Assembly: GCF_900177705.1 (NCBI RefSeq)
Contig: NZ_FXBA01000001.1
Span: 682,001-746,000 of the forward strand
Direction of reading: 5' to 3'
Source: Fibrobacter sp. UWB15
Lineage (GTDB): Bacteria; Fibrobacterota; Fibrobacteria; Fibrobacterales; Fibrobacteraceae
DNA length: 64,000 bases
The notes under the pieces were generated by a model that worked only from the letters and a program-made list of their open reading frames with translations, ran no database searches and was not told where the DNA came from. Made by a program: the position numbers and the translations under genes. Shown here piece by piece: positions 1-11,532 of this stretch. Within the stretch, counting starts at the first letter, position 1. Each line of letters starts with the position of its first letter.

Positions 1-308
1 TCGAAATTCTTGCCCACGGCAAGTATGACACCGTCATCGTTTATAAGAAGAAGCGTCGTACTCGTTACGAACGTCGTAACGGTCATCGTCAGGGCTATAC
101 CGAGGTGCTGGTTACGGAACTTCGCTCCGGCGCAGAATCCGCAAAGGTCGACTCCAAGGTTATCGATCGCAACCGCGCTCGCGTGGCTGCCCTCGCCAAG
201 CAGAAGGTACAGAATGTGCCTCTGACTCGCAAGGAAAAGATTGCCCAGGGTCTCCCGAAGCCCGCCAAGGTTAAGAAGAACTCTCTGCGTAAGGCTAAGG
301 AGGTATAA
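1..308 (+). CDS. rplU: 50S ribosomal protein L21, 5' end missing
   Basis: The reading frame begins at position 3 and ends with TAA at 306-308, so the N-terminal part lies outside the window. The visible start has the basic C-terminal core of L21, which binds 23S rRNA in the large subunit (KKKRRTRYERRNGHRQGYT). After that core the protein runs on for about 65 residues in a Lys/Ala-rich tail, whereas the common bacterial L21 ends soon after this core. rpmA follows after 3 nt and its strong Shine-Dalgarno sequence AAGGAGGT (297-304) sits inside the end of this gene, the classic rplU-rpmA operon. Identity is secure from core motif plus neighbour; the tail has no function I recognise. Confidence 0.93.
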   Translation, partial: EILAHGKYDTVIVYKKKRRTRYERRNGHRQGYTEVLVTELRSGAESAKVDSKVIDRNRARVAALAKQKVQNVPLTRKEKIAQGLPKPAKVKKNSLRKAKEV

Positions 309-311
309 TCC

Positions 312-572
312 ATGGCTCATAAGAAAGGTCAAGGTTCAGTACGTAACGGCCGCGACAGTAACGCCAAATATCTTGGTGTGAAGAAGTATGCGGGCGAAGT
401 CGTCAAGGCTGGCAACATCATCGTTCGTCAGCGCGGTTCTCACTTCCACAAGGGCACCAACGTTGGTATGGGCAGAGACTTTACTCTGTTCTCTCTCGTT
501 GATGGCAAGGTGAAGTTCGAACGCCTCGATGCAAAGCGTCAGAAAGTTTCTGTCTACCCGGAAGAAAACTAA
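312..572 (+). CDS. rpmA: 50S ribosomal protein L27
   Basis: This is an 86-residue protein with the L27 signature: N-terminal [16 protein letters not shown], then [19 protein letters not shown] and a short basic C-terminus. L27 sits near the peptidyl-transferase centre, and its N-terminal tail reaches the tRNA ends. The protein starts directly with the mature-type tail and has no cleavable extension like that of Firmicutes L27. The start is fixed by AAGGAGGT 7 nt upstream. It follows rplU by 3 nt and is followed by a strong terminator, so the two genes close a transcription unit. Confidence 0.97.
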   Translation: MAHKKGQGSVRNGRDSNAKYLGVKKYAGEVVKAGNIIVRQRGSHFHKGTNVGMGRDFTLFSLVDGKVKFERLDAKRQKVSVYPEEN

Positions 573-593
573 TCGGTTTTGAATCGTTTAGAG

Positions 594-626
594 CCGACGG
601 TACCACAAGTACCGCCGGTTTTTTGT
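594..626 (+). terminator. Rho-independent terminator after rpmA
   Basis: A stem CGGTAC / GTACCG with loop CACAA, extended by CCG / CGG beyond one mismatch, is followed by a T-rich run. It closes the rplU-rpmA unit. Confidence 0.88.
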
Positions 627-631
627 TTTTA

Positions 632-724
<93 letters not shown>

Positions 725-736
725 ATTATTTTTTGC

Positions 737-742
737 TATTTT
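737..742 (+). promoter_or_regulatory. -10 box, probable leaderless start
   Basis: TATTTT ends 7 nt before the ATG at 750, and there is no Shine-Dalgarno sequence. Transcription would begin at or next to the start codon. The -35 region falls inside the heptamer array. Confidence 0.55.
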
Positions 743-749
743 ATAACCG

Positions 750-3068
750 ATGTCTAGACTTTATACACTGCGTGTGGCGCTTTTTGCATTGTTTGTTGCG
801 TTGTCCGCCTTTTTTGCGGGCTGTTCCGATGACGATAGTTCCATTGAATTTTTGTTTGACCGTGAAATATCGGATGTCTCGGTGTTGCAGGAATGCGCGA
901 AAGACGCCGACAGTGGAGCCTATTGTTTTAAGGTGCGCTTCCGTTATCCGATCGATACGGAAAACCTTGAAACGATTTATCTGTGGGTGGATTCCACAGT
1001 GGTGGGTGACACCGCAAAGACTGTCGACGACGACAAGATTGCGAAGGCTACCGACCGCTTCAAGTTCCCTTCTGGAACGGAATCCCTGTTCGATACCATT
1101 GACGTGACTTCTTATATCCAAGATTTCGTGAAGGCTGGCCGCGACAGCCTTTTGGTGGCCATTTATTGTGACTATTCCAGTGGAAGACCCGGTACGGTGC
1201 AGCGCGTCTATTTGCATTTTGGCGATAAGATTGATCCGTCTGTAGTTACCATAACCGATTCCATGTGGACGACGGGTTACTTGGTCGAATGGTCCAGGTC
1301 AACCGACCAGACGAATTACTACGAGCCCAATGAACTTTCGGGGATCATTTACGGCTACAACATTGAATTCTATACCGAGGACAAGGACGAGGATATCCGG
1401 AATCTCAAGGTGAAACTTGAAACGCCTGACGGAATCGATTCCACGGGAGAAAACTTTAAGATCCATTATCGAATCACCGCAAACAACGATTCCATGTGGG
1501 TCGACACGGTGTCCCATGGCGATCGCGTGAAGAACTACCTGCGCATTATGGTCACAGATGGCAAGGGCTACAATCAAGAAAGCCTCGATTCCAATGTATT
1601 CCGTCTGGTTGTTGAAGGCTTGAAGGCTGAATCCAGGTATTCCATTACGATTTCTTCGTGGGATGTCTCGAAGAACGAATCGGACAAGTTCTGGAAGAAC
1701 TTCATGACGACGGATTCTGTCGCACCCTTGATGCCAACAAAGCTTTTTGCGATTAAGGATTCCCTGTTCCCCGAAACGGCAAGGTTGGATAGCAATAACC
1801 GTTTGGCCATTTTCTGGAGCAGGAGCGTTGATCCGTACAAGAGGGATCACGGGATCGGAGTGGATACCGTATTGACCGTTCCGGATACTTGCCTTTTCCA
1901 GGTATGCTACGATACGGTGCAGACCTATAGGATTGAACGTTTAAACCTCTACAGCGGAACGTGGGATTCCATTCCCTATACGGGCGGCTCGAACCGCTAT
2001 AGCAAGCTGTATAAGATTTCTGATGATACAATGAAGGTCGCTTCGACGGGAACTTTCGTGACGGACACCATTCGTTGGGTTTCTCCGGGGGATACACTGA
2101 TTATTCGAATCCGCTCCATTGATATGTCGGGTTACTATTCGATTGCTTTGGTAGATACGATTGTTGTGTCGCCAGGGGAGCTTGCGAACGAAATTGAATG
2201 CCCTGAAGGTTTTGTTCCGGTGAAGGCTGCCGACACGACGGAGTTGTTCTGCATGGAACGCCTGGAGCACCAGAACGATTCCGGCTCATTTATGACCAAC
2301 GTGCTGCATTCCGAGGCTTTGGCTACTTGCGAGGCGATGTCCGCAGACGGTTTTAGAGTAAGCCTTTGCAATGAACGCGACTGGGAACTGGTATGTCTTT
2401 CGGGCGGAAAGCTTGCTTATGGCGTTGTCCAGGAAGACACGCTGGATGTGCTGCAGTTCTTGATTACGGATTGCAACGTATCGACCAATGATTCTGTTAC
2501 TGCGATGGATGTGTCGAAGAGAACATCGCGCTGCATGAATTCCATGGGTGTGCGCGATTTGCCGGGCCAATTGCAGGAATGGGTGAATGGCCGTTCCGAA
2601 GATACGTTGGCTGTGCTCAAGGGTGGCTCGTACAAGATTCTGGGAGGTATTGACCGCGAAATGCAGGCTCAGTGCGTTAGACGTAGTTTCCCTGTTTTTA
2701 CACGCCTTGCGTACACGACAGATTCTGTTTACCTTTACCGTGAAGGAACCAAGGTGGATACGGTTTTTGAAGCGGATACCTCAAGGACTTTGTATAAGGT
2801 GCTTACGCAGAAGGATTTCACGGATAGCCTGCAGTTCTTTGATGTGCAGGATTCCAATGGGAATTCCGTGGGCACGGACTACGCCCCCTATTCCGAATAC
2901 AAGAAGGGTGGCGACGAATGGCTTGAAAAGATTGGCAATGGCATGAAGTATGTGCCTGACCACGTTGAAGTCGTATTCCTGACGGGTGAGCATGTTTCTT
3001 ACCGCGGGGTGGCGGATTTCTATAAGTCTCCAAGCATCGGATTCCGCTGCTGCGCATACAAGGAATAA
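750..3068 (+). CDS. Large lipoprotein with C-terminal FGE/SUMF1-like domain
   Basis: This 772-residue protein starts with a signal peptide ending in a lipobox (FFAGC, Cys25), so it is probably anchored to the outer membrane. The middle (about 160-480) is rich in Ser, Asp and Thr, with beta-sandwich-like stretches that may be fibronectin-III-like modules. The last 290 residues look like a sulfatase-modifying-factor / C-type-lectin fold: a Pro-Glu-Gly-Phe-Val-Pro opening, paired Cys, a WEWV-like LQEWVNG, a KGGSY motif and a GFRCC ending. In this family such domains are often binding or structural rather than enzymatic; the substrate is unknown. The start is chosen because a -10 box lies just upstream and the signal peptide begins at once. 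The fold call is motif-based. Confidence 0.8.
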   Translation: MSRLYTLRVALFALFVALSAFFAGCSDDDSSIEFLFDREISDVSVLQECAKDADSGAYCFKVRFRYPIDTENLETIYLWVDSTVVGDTAKTVDDDKIAKATDRFKFPSGTESLFDTIDVTSYIQDFVKAGRDSLLVAIYCDYSSGRPGTVQRVYLHFGDKIDPSVVTITDSMWTTGYLVEWSRSTDQTNYYEPNELSGIIYGYNIEFYTEDKDEDIRNLKVKLETPDGIDSTGENFKIHYRITANNDSMWVDTVSHGDRVKNYLRIMVTDGKGYNQESLDSNVFRLVVEGLKAESRYSITISSWDVSKNESDKFWKNFMTTDSVAPLMPTKLFAIKDSLFPETARLDSNNRLAIFWSRSVDPYKRDHGIGVDTVLTVPDTCLFQVCYDTVQTYRIERLNLYSGTWDSIPYTGGSNRYSKLYKISDDTMKVASTGTFVTDTIRWVSPGDTLIIRIRSIDMSGYYSIALVDTIVVSPGELANEIECPEGFVPVKAADTTELFCMERLEHQNDSGSFMTNVLHSEALATCEAMSADGFRVSLCNERDWELVCLSGGKLAYGVVQEDTLDVLQFLITDCNVSTNDSVTAMDVSKRTSRCMNSMGVRDLPGQLQEWVNGRSEDTLAVLKGGSYKILGGIDREMQAQCVRRSFPVFTRLAYTTDSVYLYREGTKVDTVFEADTSRTLYKVLTQKDFTDSLQFFDVQDSNGNSVGTDYAPYSEYKKGGDEWLEKIGNGMKYVPDHVEVVFLTGEHVSYRGVADFYKSPSIGFRCCAYKE

Positions 3069-3098
3069 TTCGGATTTCGGATTTCGGAATTCGGAGTT
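3069..3098. repeat. Short TTCGGA-type repeat
   Basis: The 38-nt gap between two genes is mostly four tandem variants of ATTTCGG / AATTCGG. It is a low-complexity intergenic array of the same style as the heptamer arrays elsewhere, with a different unit. Confidence 0.7.
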
Positions 3099-3106
3099 GA
3101 TTACAA

Positions 3107-3892
3107 ATGGAAAATCAAGATTATTTAAAAGTTGCTGAGGCGCTTGCGAAGGAAGCGGGCGCTCTATGTCTTGAAATTCAACAGAACCTGGGTGATGTCA
3201 AGTACAAGTCCAAGAAGGACGTGGTGACACGTGCTGACATTGCAAGCGAAAAGCTGATTGTAGAAGGGCTTCGCAACGCGTTTCCGGAACATTCCGTTCG
3301 TACCGAAGAGGCGGGCGTTATTGAAGGCACAGACCCGCGATACCGCTGGATTATCGACCCGGTTGATGGTACGGTGAACTTTAGCCGCGGAATCCCGTTC
3401 TGGGGAATTTCGATTGCTCTTCACTTTGAAGGCAAACCGCTTGTCGCGGTGGTGAATCTGCCGCGTCTCGGTGAACTTTATACCGCGGTAAAGGGCGGGG
3501 GTGCTTTTATGAACGGCAAGCCGATTCATGTGAGCGAAGAATCGGACCCGGTGCATGCGATTGTGAGTAATGGCGATTTTAACGTGGGCGATGTAGCCAA
3601 AATCAATGCCCAGAATTCCAAGAATTTTGCCCGTGAAGCTGAAACTTTTGAACGCGTGAAATGCTTTGGCTCGGCCGTTATCGAAGGCTGTTTTACCGCC
3701 TGCGGGCGCTTGGACTGTTTTGTGATGACCATGAGCTACCCGTGGGATATTGCAGCCATAGCCTTGATTGTCGAAGAAGCTGGCGGCAAGTCGACCCATA
3801 TTGACGGAACTCCCATGCAGTTCGTAGATGCCGAACAGGTTATTTTTAGTAACGGAATTTTACATAAAACGTTGATAGATACTATCTTGTAA
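3107..3892 (+). CDS. suhB: Inositol monophosphatase family protein (SuhB-like)
   Basis: This 261-residue protein has the length of bacterial inositol monophosphatases. Metal- and substrate-binding motifs are visible in order: RTEEAG near residue 66, IDPVDGTVNF near 84, and SYPWDIAAIALIVEEAGG near 209. The family hydrolyses inositol-1-phosphate or related sugar phosphates with Mg2+; SuhB-type proteins can also act in rRNA antitermination complexes, and the sequence alone does not say which role holds here. A Shine-Dalgarno GGAG lies 9 nt before the ATG. It is flanked by a lipoprotein gene and a cellulase gene, so the neighbours give no pathway hint. Other members of the fold (CysQ, HisN) are possible. 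Confidence 0.85.
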   Translation: MENQDYLKVAEALAKEAGALCLEIQQNLGDVKYKSKKDVVTRADIASEKLIVEGLRNAFPEHSVRTEEAGVIEGTDPRYRWIIDPVDGTVNFSRGIPFWGISIALHFEGKPLVAVVNLPRLGELYTAVKGGGAFMNGKPIHVSEESDPVHAIVSNGDFNVGDVAKINAQNSKNFAREAETFERVKCFGSAVIEGCFTACGRLDCFVMTMSYPWDIAAIALIVEEAGGKSTHIDGTPMQFVDAEQVIFSNGILHKTLIDTIL

Positions 3893-3927
3893 ACTTTCTT
3901 TTCGTGTGAAAAATCTCCAAAATAAGC

Positions 3928-3933
3928 TATATT
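3928..3933 (+). promoter_or_regulatory. -10 box of the GH9 gene
   Basis: TATATT in the context AAGCTATATTGG lies 40 nt before the ATG. It matches the CTATATT / CTATCTT boxes seen before other genes here. No clear -35 was found. Confidence 0.45.
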
Positions 3934-3972
3934 GGCATTGGGTTTGCGGTGTGGTTATTTTTGGAGAAAGTC

Positions 3973-5787
3973 ATGAATTGTAGAAAATACCTTTTGTCGG
4001 GCCTTGCCGTTTTTGGTTTGGCTGCGACGAGTGCTGTTGCAGCACTTAGCACCGACGACTATGTGGAAGCTGCGTGGATGACGACCCGATTCTTCGGTGC
4101 GCAGCGTTCTGGCCAGGGCCCCAACTGGATTTTGGATGGCACGAGCAATCCGACTAGCTTTACCAAGGATAGTTATAATGGTAAAGACGTGAGCGGCGGT
4201 TGGTTTGACTGCGGTGACCACGTGATGTATGGCCAGTCTCAGGGTTATGCCTCTTATGTGCTCGCCTTGGCCTATGCCGAATTTACTGAAGGATTCTATG
4301 ACCTTTATACCGGTGACTACACCGACTACAAGGCCGCCAATAACTACTCCATGAAGAGCGGTAAGGCCAACAAGGTGCGTGACTTGCTCGAAGAACTCCG
4401 CTACGAAGCAGATTTCTGGACCAAGGCTGCTATCGATGGCAACAGCTTTGTGACGGTCAAGGGCGACGGTAATGCCGACCATCAGAAATGGGTGACTGCC
4501 GGTGCCATGAGTAAGCTTGGTTCGGGCGAAGGTGGCGAACCGCGCTCGATTACGGGTAACGCAAACGACGGCTTTACTCCGGGCCTTGCTGCCGCTATGC
4601 TTGCTGTCATGGCTCGTGTCGACCCCGATACGGTAAACCAGGCCAAGTACCTGAAGGCTGCAAAGACAGCTTATTCTTATGCCAAGAGCCACAAGGGTGT
4701 TACGAACTCGCAGGGCTTCTATGAATCCAGCTGGTGGGATGGCCGTTGGGAAGATGGTCCGTTCCTTGCTGAACTCGAACTTTACCGCACGACGAACGAA
4801 GAATCCTACAAGAAGTCTGCCGTTGAACGCTATGAAAATCTGAAGTTCAGTTTGGGCGAAGGCACGCACTTTATGTACAGCAACGTGGTGCCTCTGTCTG
4901 CCGTGATGGCCGAAGCCGTGTTCGAAGAAACTCCGCATGGCATGCGTAAGGAAGCCGTTGGCGTGTTGGATTTGATTTACGATGAAAAGGCTAAGGACGG
5001 CATTTTCCAGAATCCGAGCGGAATGGGTTCGGGCAAGTTCCCGGTGCGAGTTCCGTCTGGCGGCGCATTCCTGTATGCGTTGAGCGACAAGTTCAACAAT
5101 ACAGACGAACACATGAAGATGATCGAAAAGAATGTGGGTTACTTGCTCGGCGACAACGGTAGCAAGAAGTCTTATGTGGTTGGCTTTAACAAAAACGGTG
5201 CAAATGCTCCGTCTAGACCGCACCATCGTGGCTACTATGGCAACGAAAATGCGGGTGTCGAAGTGGGCGGCGCTCCGAATCCTCCTGAAAAGAACAAGCT
5301 CTTGGGCGGTATGATTGCTGGCGACTTTACGAGTGGCAATCACGACGGCAATACGTCTAACTGGCAGACGAACGAAGTTTGCGTTGACTTGAACGCTCCG
5401 CTCGTTGGCGCTCTCGGCTATATCTTGAGCAAGAAGGCTCCAAAGACCGACGAAGAACTTGGCATCAAGTCTGTTGTCAAGAAAGATACCGTTAGCAAGG
5501 ATACAGTCAAGAAGGACACCACCAAGAAAGATACCAGCGATGCAATCATCCCGCGTCTTTCTTTGACCAAGAATTTCAATTTGGTCTCGAGCGGTTCCAT
5601 GGTGAGCATCTCTCAGGTCTTGAATATGCCTTTCAGGGTGCAGGTCTTTGACCTGACCGGTAAGCTTTTGCAGGAAATCAAGGGCGAAGGTCACAACCTT
5701 CAGTTCAAGATTCAGGGTAAGGGTGTATTCCGTGTGCGAGTTATCTCGGCTCGAGCTAGCGAAATTTTCACGGTCAAGACTTACTAG
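3973..5787 (+). CDS. Secreted GH9 endoglucanase with C-terminal tail domain
   Basis: This is a glycoside hydrolase family 9 enzyme of 604 residues, expected to cleave beta-1,4-glucan. The chosen ATG has GGAGA 5 nt upstream and opens a signal peptide (MNCRKYLLSGLAVFGLAATSAVA); a GTG at 3949 would only add eight residues. GH9 motifs are intact: GWFDCGDHVMYG with the aspartate pair, RPHHRGYYG near residue 410, and NEVCVDLNAPLVGAL with the catalytic glutamate. A Lys/Asp/Thr repeat linker (KKDTVSKDTVKKDTTKKDT) leads to an 80-residue C-terminal beta domain (VQVFDLTGKLLQEI ... KGVFRVRV) of the type IX secretion sorting-domain kind. No carbohydrate-binding module is obvious. It is monocistronic, between a -10 box and a terminator. 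Confidence 0.95.
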   Translation: MNCRKYLLSGLAVFGLAATSAVAALSTDDYVEAAWMTTRFFGAQRSGQGPNWILDGTSNPTSFTKDSYNGKDVSGGWFDCGDHVMYGQSQGYASYVLALAYAEFTEGFYDLYTGDYTDYKAANNYSMKSGKANKVRDLLEELRYEADFWTKAAIDGNSFVTVKGDGNADHQKWVTAGAMSKLGSGEGGEPRSITGNANDGFTPGLAAAMLAVMARVDPDTVNQAKYLKAAKTAYSYAKSHKGVTNSQGFYESSWWDGRWEDGPFLAELELYRTTNEESYKKSAVERYENLKFSLGEGTHFMYSNVVPLSAVMAEAVFEETPHGMRKEAVGVLDLIYDEKAKDGIFQNPSGMGSGKFPVRVPSGGAFLYALSDKFNNTDEHMKMIEKNVGYLLGDNGSKKSYVVGFNKNGANAPSRPHHRGYYGNENAGVEVGGAPNPPEKNKLLGGMIAGDFTSGNHDGNTSNWQTNEVCVDLNAPLVGALGYILSKKAPKTDEELGIKSVVKKDTVSKDTVKKDTTKKDTSDAIIPRLSLTKNFNLVSSGSMVSISQVLNMPFRVQVFDLTGKLLQEIKGEGHNLQFKIQGKGVFRVRVISARASEIFTVKTY

Positions 5788-5813
5788 CAGCCGCGAATAA
5801 AAAAAAATTGCGT

Positions 5814-5842
5814 AAAAACCCGCCTCTTGAGGGCGGGTTTTT
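5814..5842 (+). terminator. Terminator after GH9
   Basis: An AAACCCGCCT / AGGGCGGGTTT stem with a CTTG loop is followed by T residues and preceded by A residues. Confidence 0.9.
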
Positions 5843-5912
5843 CCATAATGTGAAATCCAATTTTCACTAAAATTCGTAAATTTTTGTTTATGTTTTGCTT
5901 AAGAATGGTTGG

Positions 5913-5930
5913 ACTTACAAAAATGTAGGT
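5913..5930. promoter_or_regulatory. Distal palindrome upstream of gdhA
   Basis: ACTTACAAAAATGTAGGT is an inverted repeat of 7 + 4 + 7 with one mismatch. It is the imperfect copy of the site at 5995. Confidence 0.55.
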
Positions 5931-5994
5931 TTCGTAGTTTGCGTGCCTTGAAATTTAAAGGAAAAAGGCAATTTTGAAAACTTGCAAAATACTA

Positions 5995-6012
5995 ACTTAC
6001 AAAAATGTAAGT
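5995..6012. promoter_or_regulatory. Proximal palindrome upstream of gdhA, likely operator
   Basis: ACTTACAAAAATGTAAGT is a perfect ACTTACA / TGTAAGT inverted repeat with an AAAA spacer. It lies 48 nt upstream of the gdhA -10 box and 82 nt from the distal copy, close to eight helical turns, so a dimeric regulator could bind both sites on one DNA face. The regulator is unknown. Confidence 0.6.
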
Positions 6013-6059
6013 TTTTGAAGATTTTTGCCCGTTTTTCACTATTTGTCATGCCCCTTTGC

Positions 6060-6065
6060 TATCTT
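6060..6065 (+). promoter_or_regulatory. -10 box of gdhA
   Basis: TATCTT in the context TTTGCTATCTTTACAG gives a leader of about 45 nt with a clear Shine-Dalgarno sequence before ATG 6116. The same TTTGCTAT context occurs before fba and before the gene at 750. Confidence 0.5.
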
Positions 6066-6085
6066 TACAGACGTTAAAACATTAA

Positions 6086-7465
<1,380 letters not shown>

Positions 7466-7472
7466 TGACCGG

Positions 7473-7562
7473 ACCGGCTAAGCTCTGCTTAGTCCGTACC
7501 CTGGAGCCGGTCCTCTCGCGACCGCTCCAGCTTAACGCTTGGAGCTTTGTCGCTCACGGTTA
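7473..7562. other. Hairpin cluster downstream of gdhA
   Basis: Several stems follow the stop codon: CTAAGC / GCTTAG, CTGGAGC...GGTC / GACC...GCTCCAG, and CTTAAC / GGTTAAG. A GCTTTGTCGCTCACGG segment (7544-7559) recurs with one change downstream of fba. It may protect the mRNA end or be a dispersed repeat. Confidence 0.5.
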
Positions 7563-7588
7563 AGACCGTTCGCGGAAAATTACCACTC

Positions 7589-7627
7589 TAAAAAGTCCTC
7601 GGTCTCGAAAGAGCCGGGGGCTTTTTT
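7589..7627 (+). terminator. Terminator after gdhA
   Basis: An AGTCCTCGGTCT / AGAGCCGGGGGCT stem with a CGAA loop is followed by TTTTTTG. Confidence 0.88.
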
Positions 7628-7703
7628 GTTTGGAATAAAAAAGTTTACGCTTATTTGTCCTTTAGGCTTTTTTGAGTATATATTGCTTGGTAAGAGGGCG
7701 AAA

Positions 7704-9635
7704 ATGAAGATACAGGCGTTTTTATTGGTGATGTTGTTGGGCGGAGCGGGACTTGCGAGTGCGCATGTCCTGAAAATGCCCGATTTCAAGGACAAGCGCG
7801 ACGGACGCGTGTATAAGACGGTGCAGATCGGAAACCAACGCTGGTTTGCCGAGAATTTGCGCTTTAACGTGAAGGGGAGCTGGTGCTACGATAGTCGCGA
7901 CTATAATTGCGAAACGTATGGCAGGTTGTACAATTGGGCGATGGCGATGCGCCTGGTGGATTTTTACAACAACCATTCCATTGCTGACATTGATTTTACC
8001 AAAAAGGACTGGAAAACGTATCATGACGCCTGCCCTGCGGGATGGCGCTTGCCGGCCAACAAGGACTGGGTGACTTTAAAGCGTTATGTAGGGCGAATCG
8101 GTAAGAGCGATGGCGTTGGTTTGAGCCTTAAGTCTCCTGAATTGTGGGAAAAGGAACTGCGCGTGCCTGCGGGTTCCGACGAGTTTGGCTTTAATGCCTT
8201 GCCGGCGGGTGTGCGTAACGAGTATACCGGCTTTATGGACTTGAAGTCTTCGGCGCAGTTCTGGTCTTCGTCCGAAATTGACAACGTGGGTGCGATTTAC
8301 TGGGGGTTGCTGTACGATTCTAGGTCCTTCGATAAAATCTACGCATCCAAAGACGATGGCGCCTCTATCCGCTGTATCGAAAACAAGGTGTACCCCTTTA
8401 GGGAACCGCCTCCTCCGCCACGCCCGAAGGTGATTCCGCAGGTGGTCAATGTACAGAACAAGGCCGTGCTTACGATTCATATTGGCGATCAGGTGTGGAT
8501 GGTCAATAACTTGAACGTGAAGGTGCCGGGTAGCTACTGCTATGACGACAGGGAAGAAAACTGCGAACGTTTTGGACGCCTTTACACGTGGGAGGCTGCG
8601 ACCAATATTACGAAAGCGGCGAAGATGAAGGACGTTTGCCCCAACGGTTGGCATGTGCCGACATCGCTTGATTTTTACAGGCTCAATATTTACCTGAAGG
8701 ATATTGACGATGCGGTGGGTGTGGGTACGAACTTGCGAGCCCGAGAAACCTGGATGGAAAGCGATCTTGCGCTCATGGGTGAAAACGGTTTCGGGTTTAC
8801 GGCGCTGGCCTCCGGTGTGCGCGATTCCGCTGATACTGTTTCTGCGTATTCTGGAATTGGAACCTTTACAGGGTTCTGGACGGTGAATGAACTTGATTCG
8901 TCGCGGGCAATTGTCTGGACGCTTCCGAATAACAATGATGACTTCGTGATGGATTCGAGCCTGAAGAATAAGGCGTATCCGGTACGTTGCCTGATGAATC
9001 CGCCGGACATTGATGAAATTTATGACAGTACTTCGATTTACGACAAGCGAGACGATAACCGCTATAAGACTCTAGCTGTGGGCGAAGATGTCTGGATGGC
9101 GGAAAATCTGCGTTTTGCCGCGCCGGGGAGCTTTTGCTACGAGGACAAGGATATCCGTTGCCGCAATTACGGAAGGCTTTACCCGTGGCATGTAGCGATG
9201 CGCTTGCCCGAAGACTTTATCGAGAATTCGCTGGATAGCGTGTCGCAGGGGGCCGTTGTCGAAGAACATCAAGGAATTTGCCCCGATGGCTGGCATATTC
9301 CGCGGCAAGAGGAATGGATGCGACTTGGACAGTTTGCAATTAACAAACGCAAGGGCTTGGCTGCGGCCCTCAAGAGCCGCGAAGGCTGGGCTCAGGGCGA
9401 CATGACCAAGAACAACAATGCGAGCGGCTTTAACGCTTTGCCAGCGGGGATTCGTTTCCGCAACGACGGCGAATACACGGAACTCGGGACGAGTGCGTAT
9501 TTCTGGGCGGCCGAAGGCGGTGGAGGCTCTGGAGCCGCTTACTGGTATGTCGTGAGCAGCAAGGATGATTTCAAGAACGAAGAAGATTTCGACGGGAACG
9601 CTTATTCGCTCAGGTGCGTGAAAAACAAGAAATAG
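7704..9635 (+). CDS. Secreted protein with three Fibrobacter paralogous domains
   Basis: From the ATG at 7704 (AGAGGG upstream, signal peptide MKIQAFLLVMLLGGAGLASA) the protein has 643 residues. It holds three copies of a ~200-residue domain of the Fibrobacter succinogenes major paralogous family (TIGR02145-like), near residues 22-225, 240-435 and 445-640. Each copy opens with YKT-[VL]-x-[IV]-G-[ND]-x-x-W-[MF]-x-[EN]-N-L, continues with S-x-C-Y-[DE] and G-R-L-Y-x-W, then CP-x-GW-[RH]-[LVI]-P, GF-x-AL-x-[AS]-G-[VI]-R, and ends with a [IVL]-RC motif. The fold resembles C-type-lectin / SUMF1 modules. Function is unknown; binding to cell surface or plant material is a guess. The first in-frame ATG at 7539 lies inside the gdhA hairpin region and is unlikely. 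Confidence 0.88.
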   Translation: MKIQAFLLVMLLGGAGLASAHVLKMPDFKDKRDGRVYKTVQIGNQRWFAENLRFNVKGSWCYDSRDYNCETYGRLYNWAMAMRLVDFYNNHSIADIDFTKKDWKTYHDACPAGWRLPANKDWVTLKRYVGRIGKSDGVGLSLKSPELWEKELRVPAGSDEFGFNALPAGVRNEYTGFMDLKSSAQFWSSSEIDNVGAIYWGLLYDSRSFDKIYASKDDGASIRCIENKVYPFREPPPPPRPKVIPQVVNVQNKAVLTIHIGDQVWMVNNLNVKVPGSYCYDDREENCERFGRLYTWEAATNITKAAKMKDVCPNGWHVPTSLDFYRLNIYLKDIDDAVGVGTNLRARETWMESDLALMGENGFGFTALASGVRDSADTVSAYSGIGTFTGFWTVNELDSSRAIVWTLPNNNDDFVMDSSLKNKAYPVRCLMNPPDIDEIYDSTSIYDKRDDNRYKTLAVGEDVWMAENLRFAAPGSFCYEDKDIRCRNYGRLYPWHVAMRLPEDFIENSLDSVSQGAVVEEHQGICPDGWHIPRQEEWMRLGQFAINKRKGLAAALKSREGWAQGDMTKNNNASGFNALPAGIRFRNDGEYTELGTSAYFWAAEGGGGSGAAYWYVVSSKDDFKNEEDFDGNAYSLRCVKNKK

Positions 9636-9644
9636 GGCATGGAA

Positions 9645-9740
9645 TTTTAATGTGGGATGTGGAATGTGTGATGTGAAATTACTCATCTCACATTACACAC
9701 TTCACATTGCGCCGTAGACGCTAACATTACACATTGCGGC
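9645..9740. repeat. Inverted ATGTGA / TCACAT array at a convergent junction
   Basis: Variants of AATGTGTGATGTGA are followed by their inverted counterparts (TCTCACATTACACACTTCACAT), so the RNA can fold back from either strand. It fills the gap between the convergent FISUMP-type gene and thiC. A related array lies at 32138. Confidence 0.8.
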
Positions 9741-9747
9741 TTTGCCG

Positions 9748-11469
<1,722 letters not shown>

Positions 11470-11473
11470 TTAA

Positions 11474-11523
11474 TGTCATCCCCGGGTTTCCCCGGTTTTG
11501 TCATCCCCGCGAAGGCGGGGATC
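11474..11523. repeat. GTCATCCCCG hairpin repeat
   Basis: Two head-to-tail GTCATCCCCG units form two strong stems, CCCCGGG / CCCGGGG-like and CCCCGC / GCGGGG with a GAAG loop. It lies between ilvD and thiC. Elements with this core are widespread in unrelated bacteria. Confidence 0.75.
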
Positions 11524-11532
11524 TTTTTTTAC

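Noticed and set aside
3955-5694. A 579-codon minus-strand frame opposite GH9
   Set aside because: The plus-strand GH9 motifs are decisive. The antisense product has shadow-like composition.
7466-7703. tRNA genes in the hairpin region after gdhA
   Set aside because: Stems do not form a cloverleaf; no TTCGA-type T-loop or CCA end was found. The same holds for 40760-40950.
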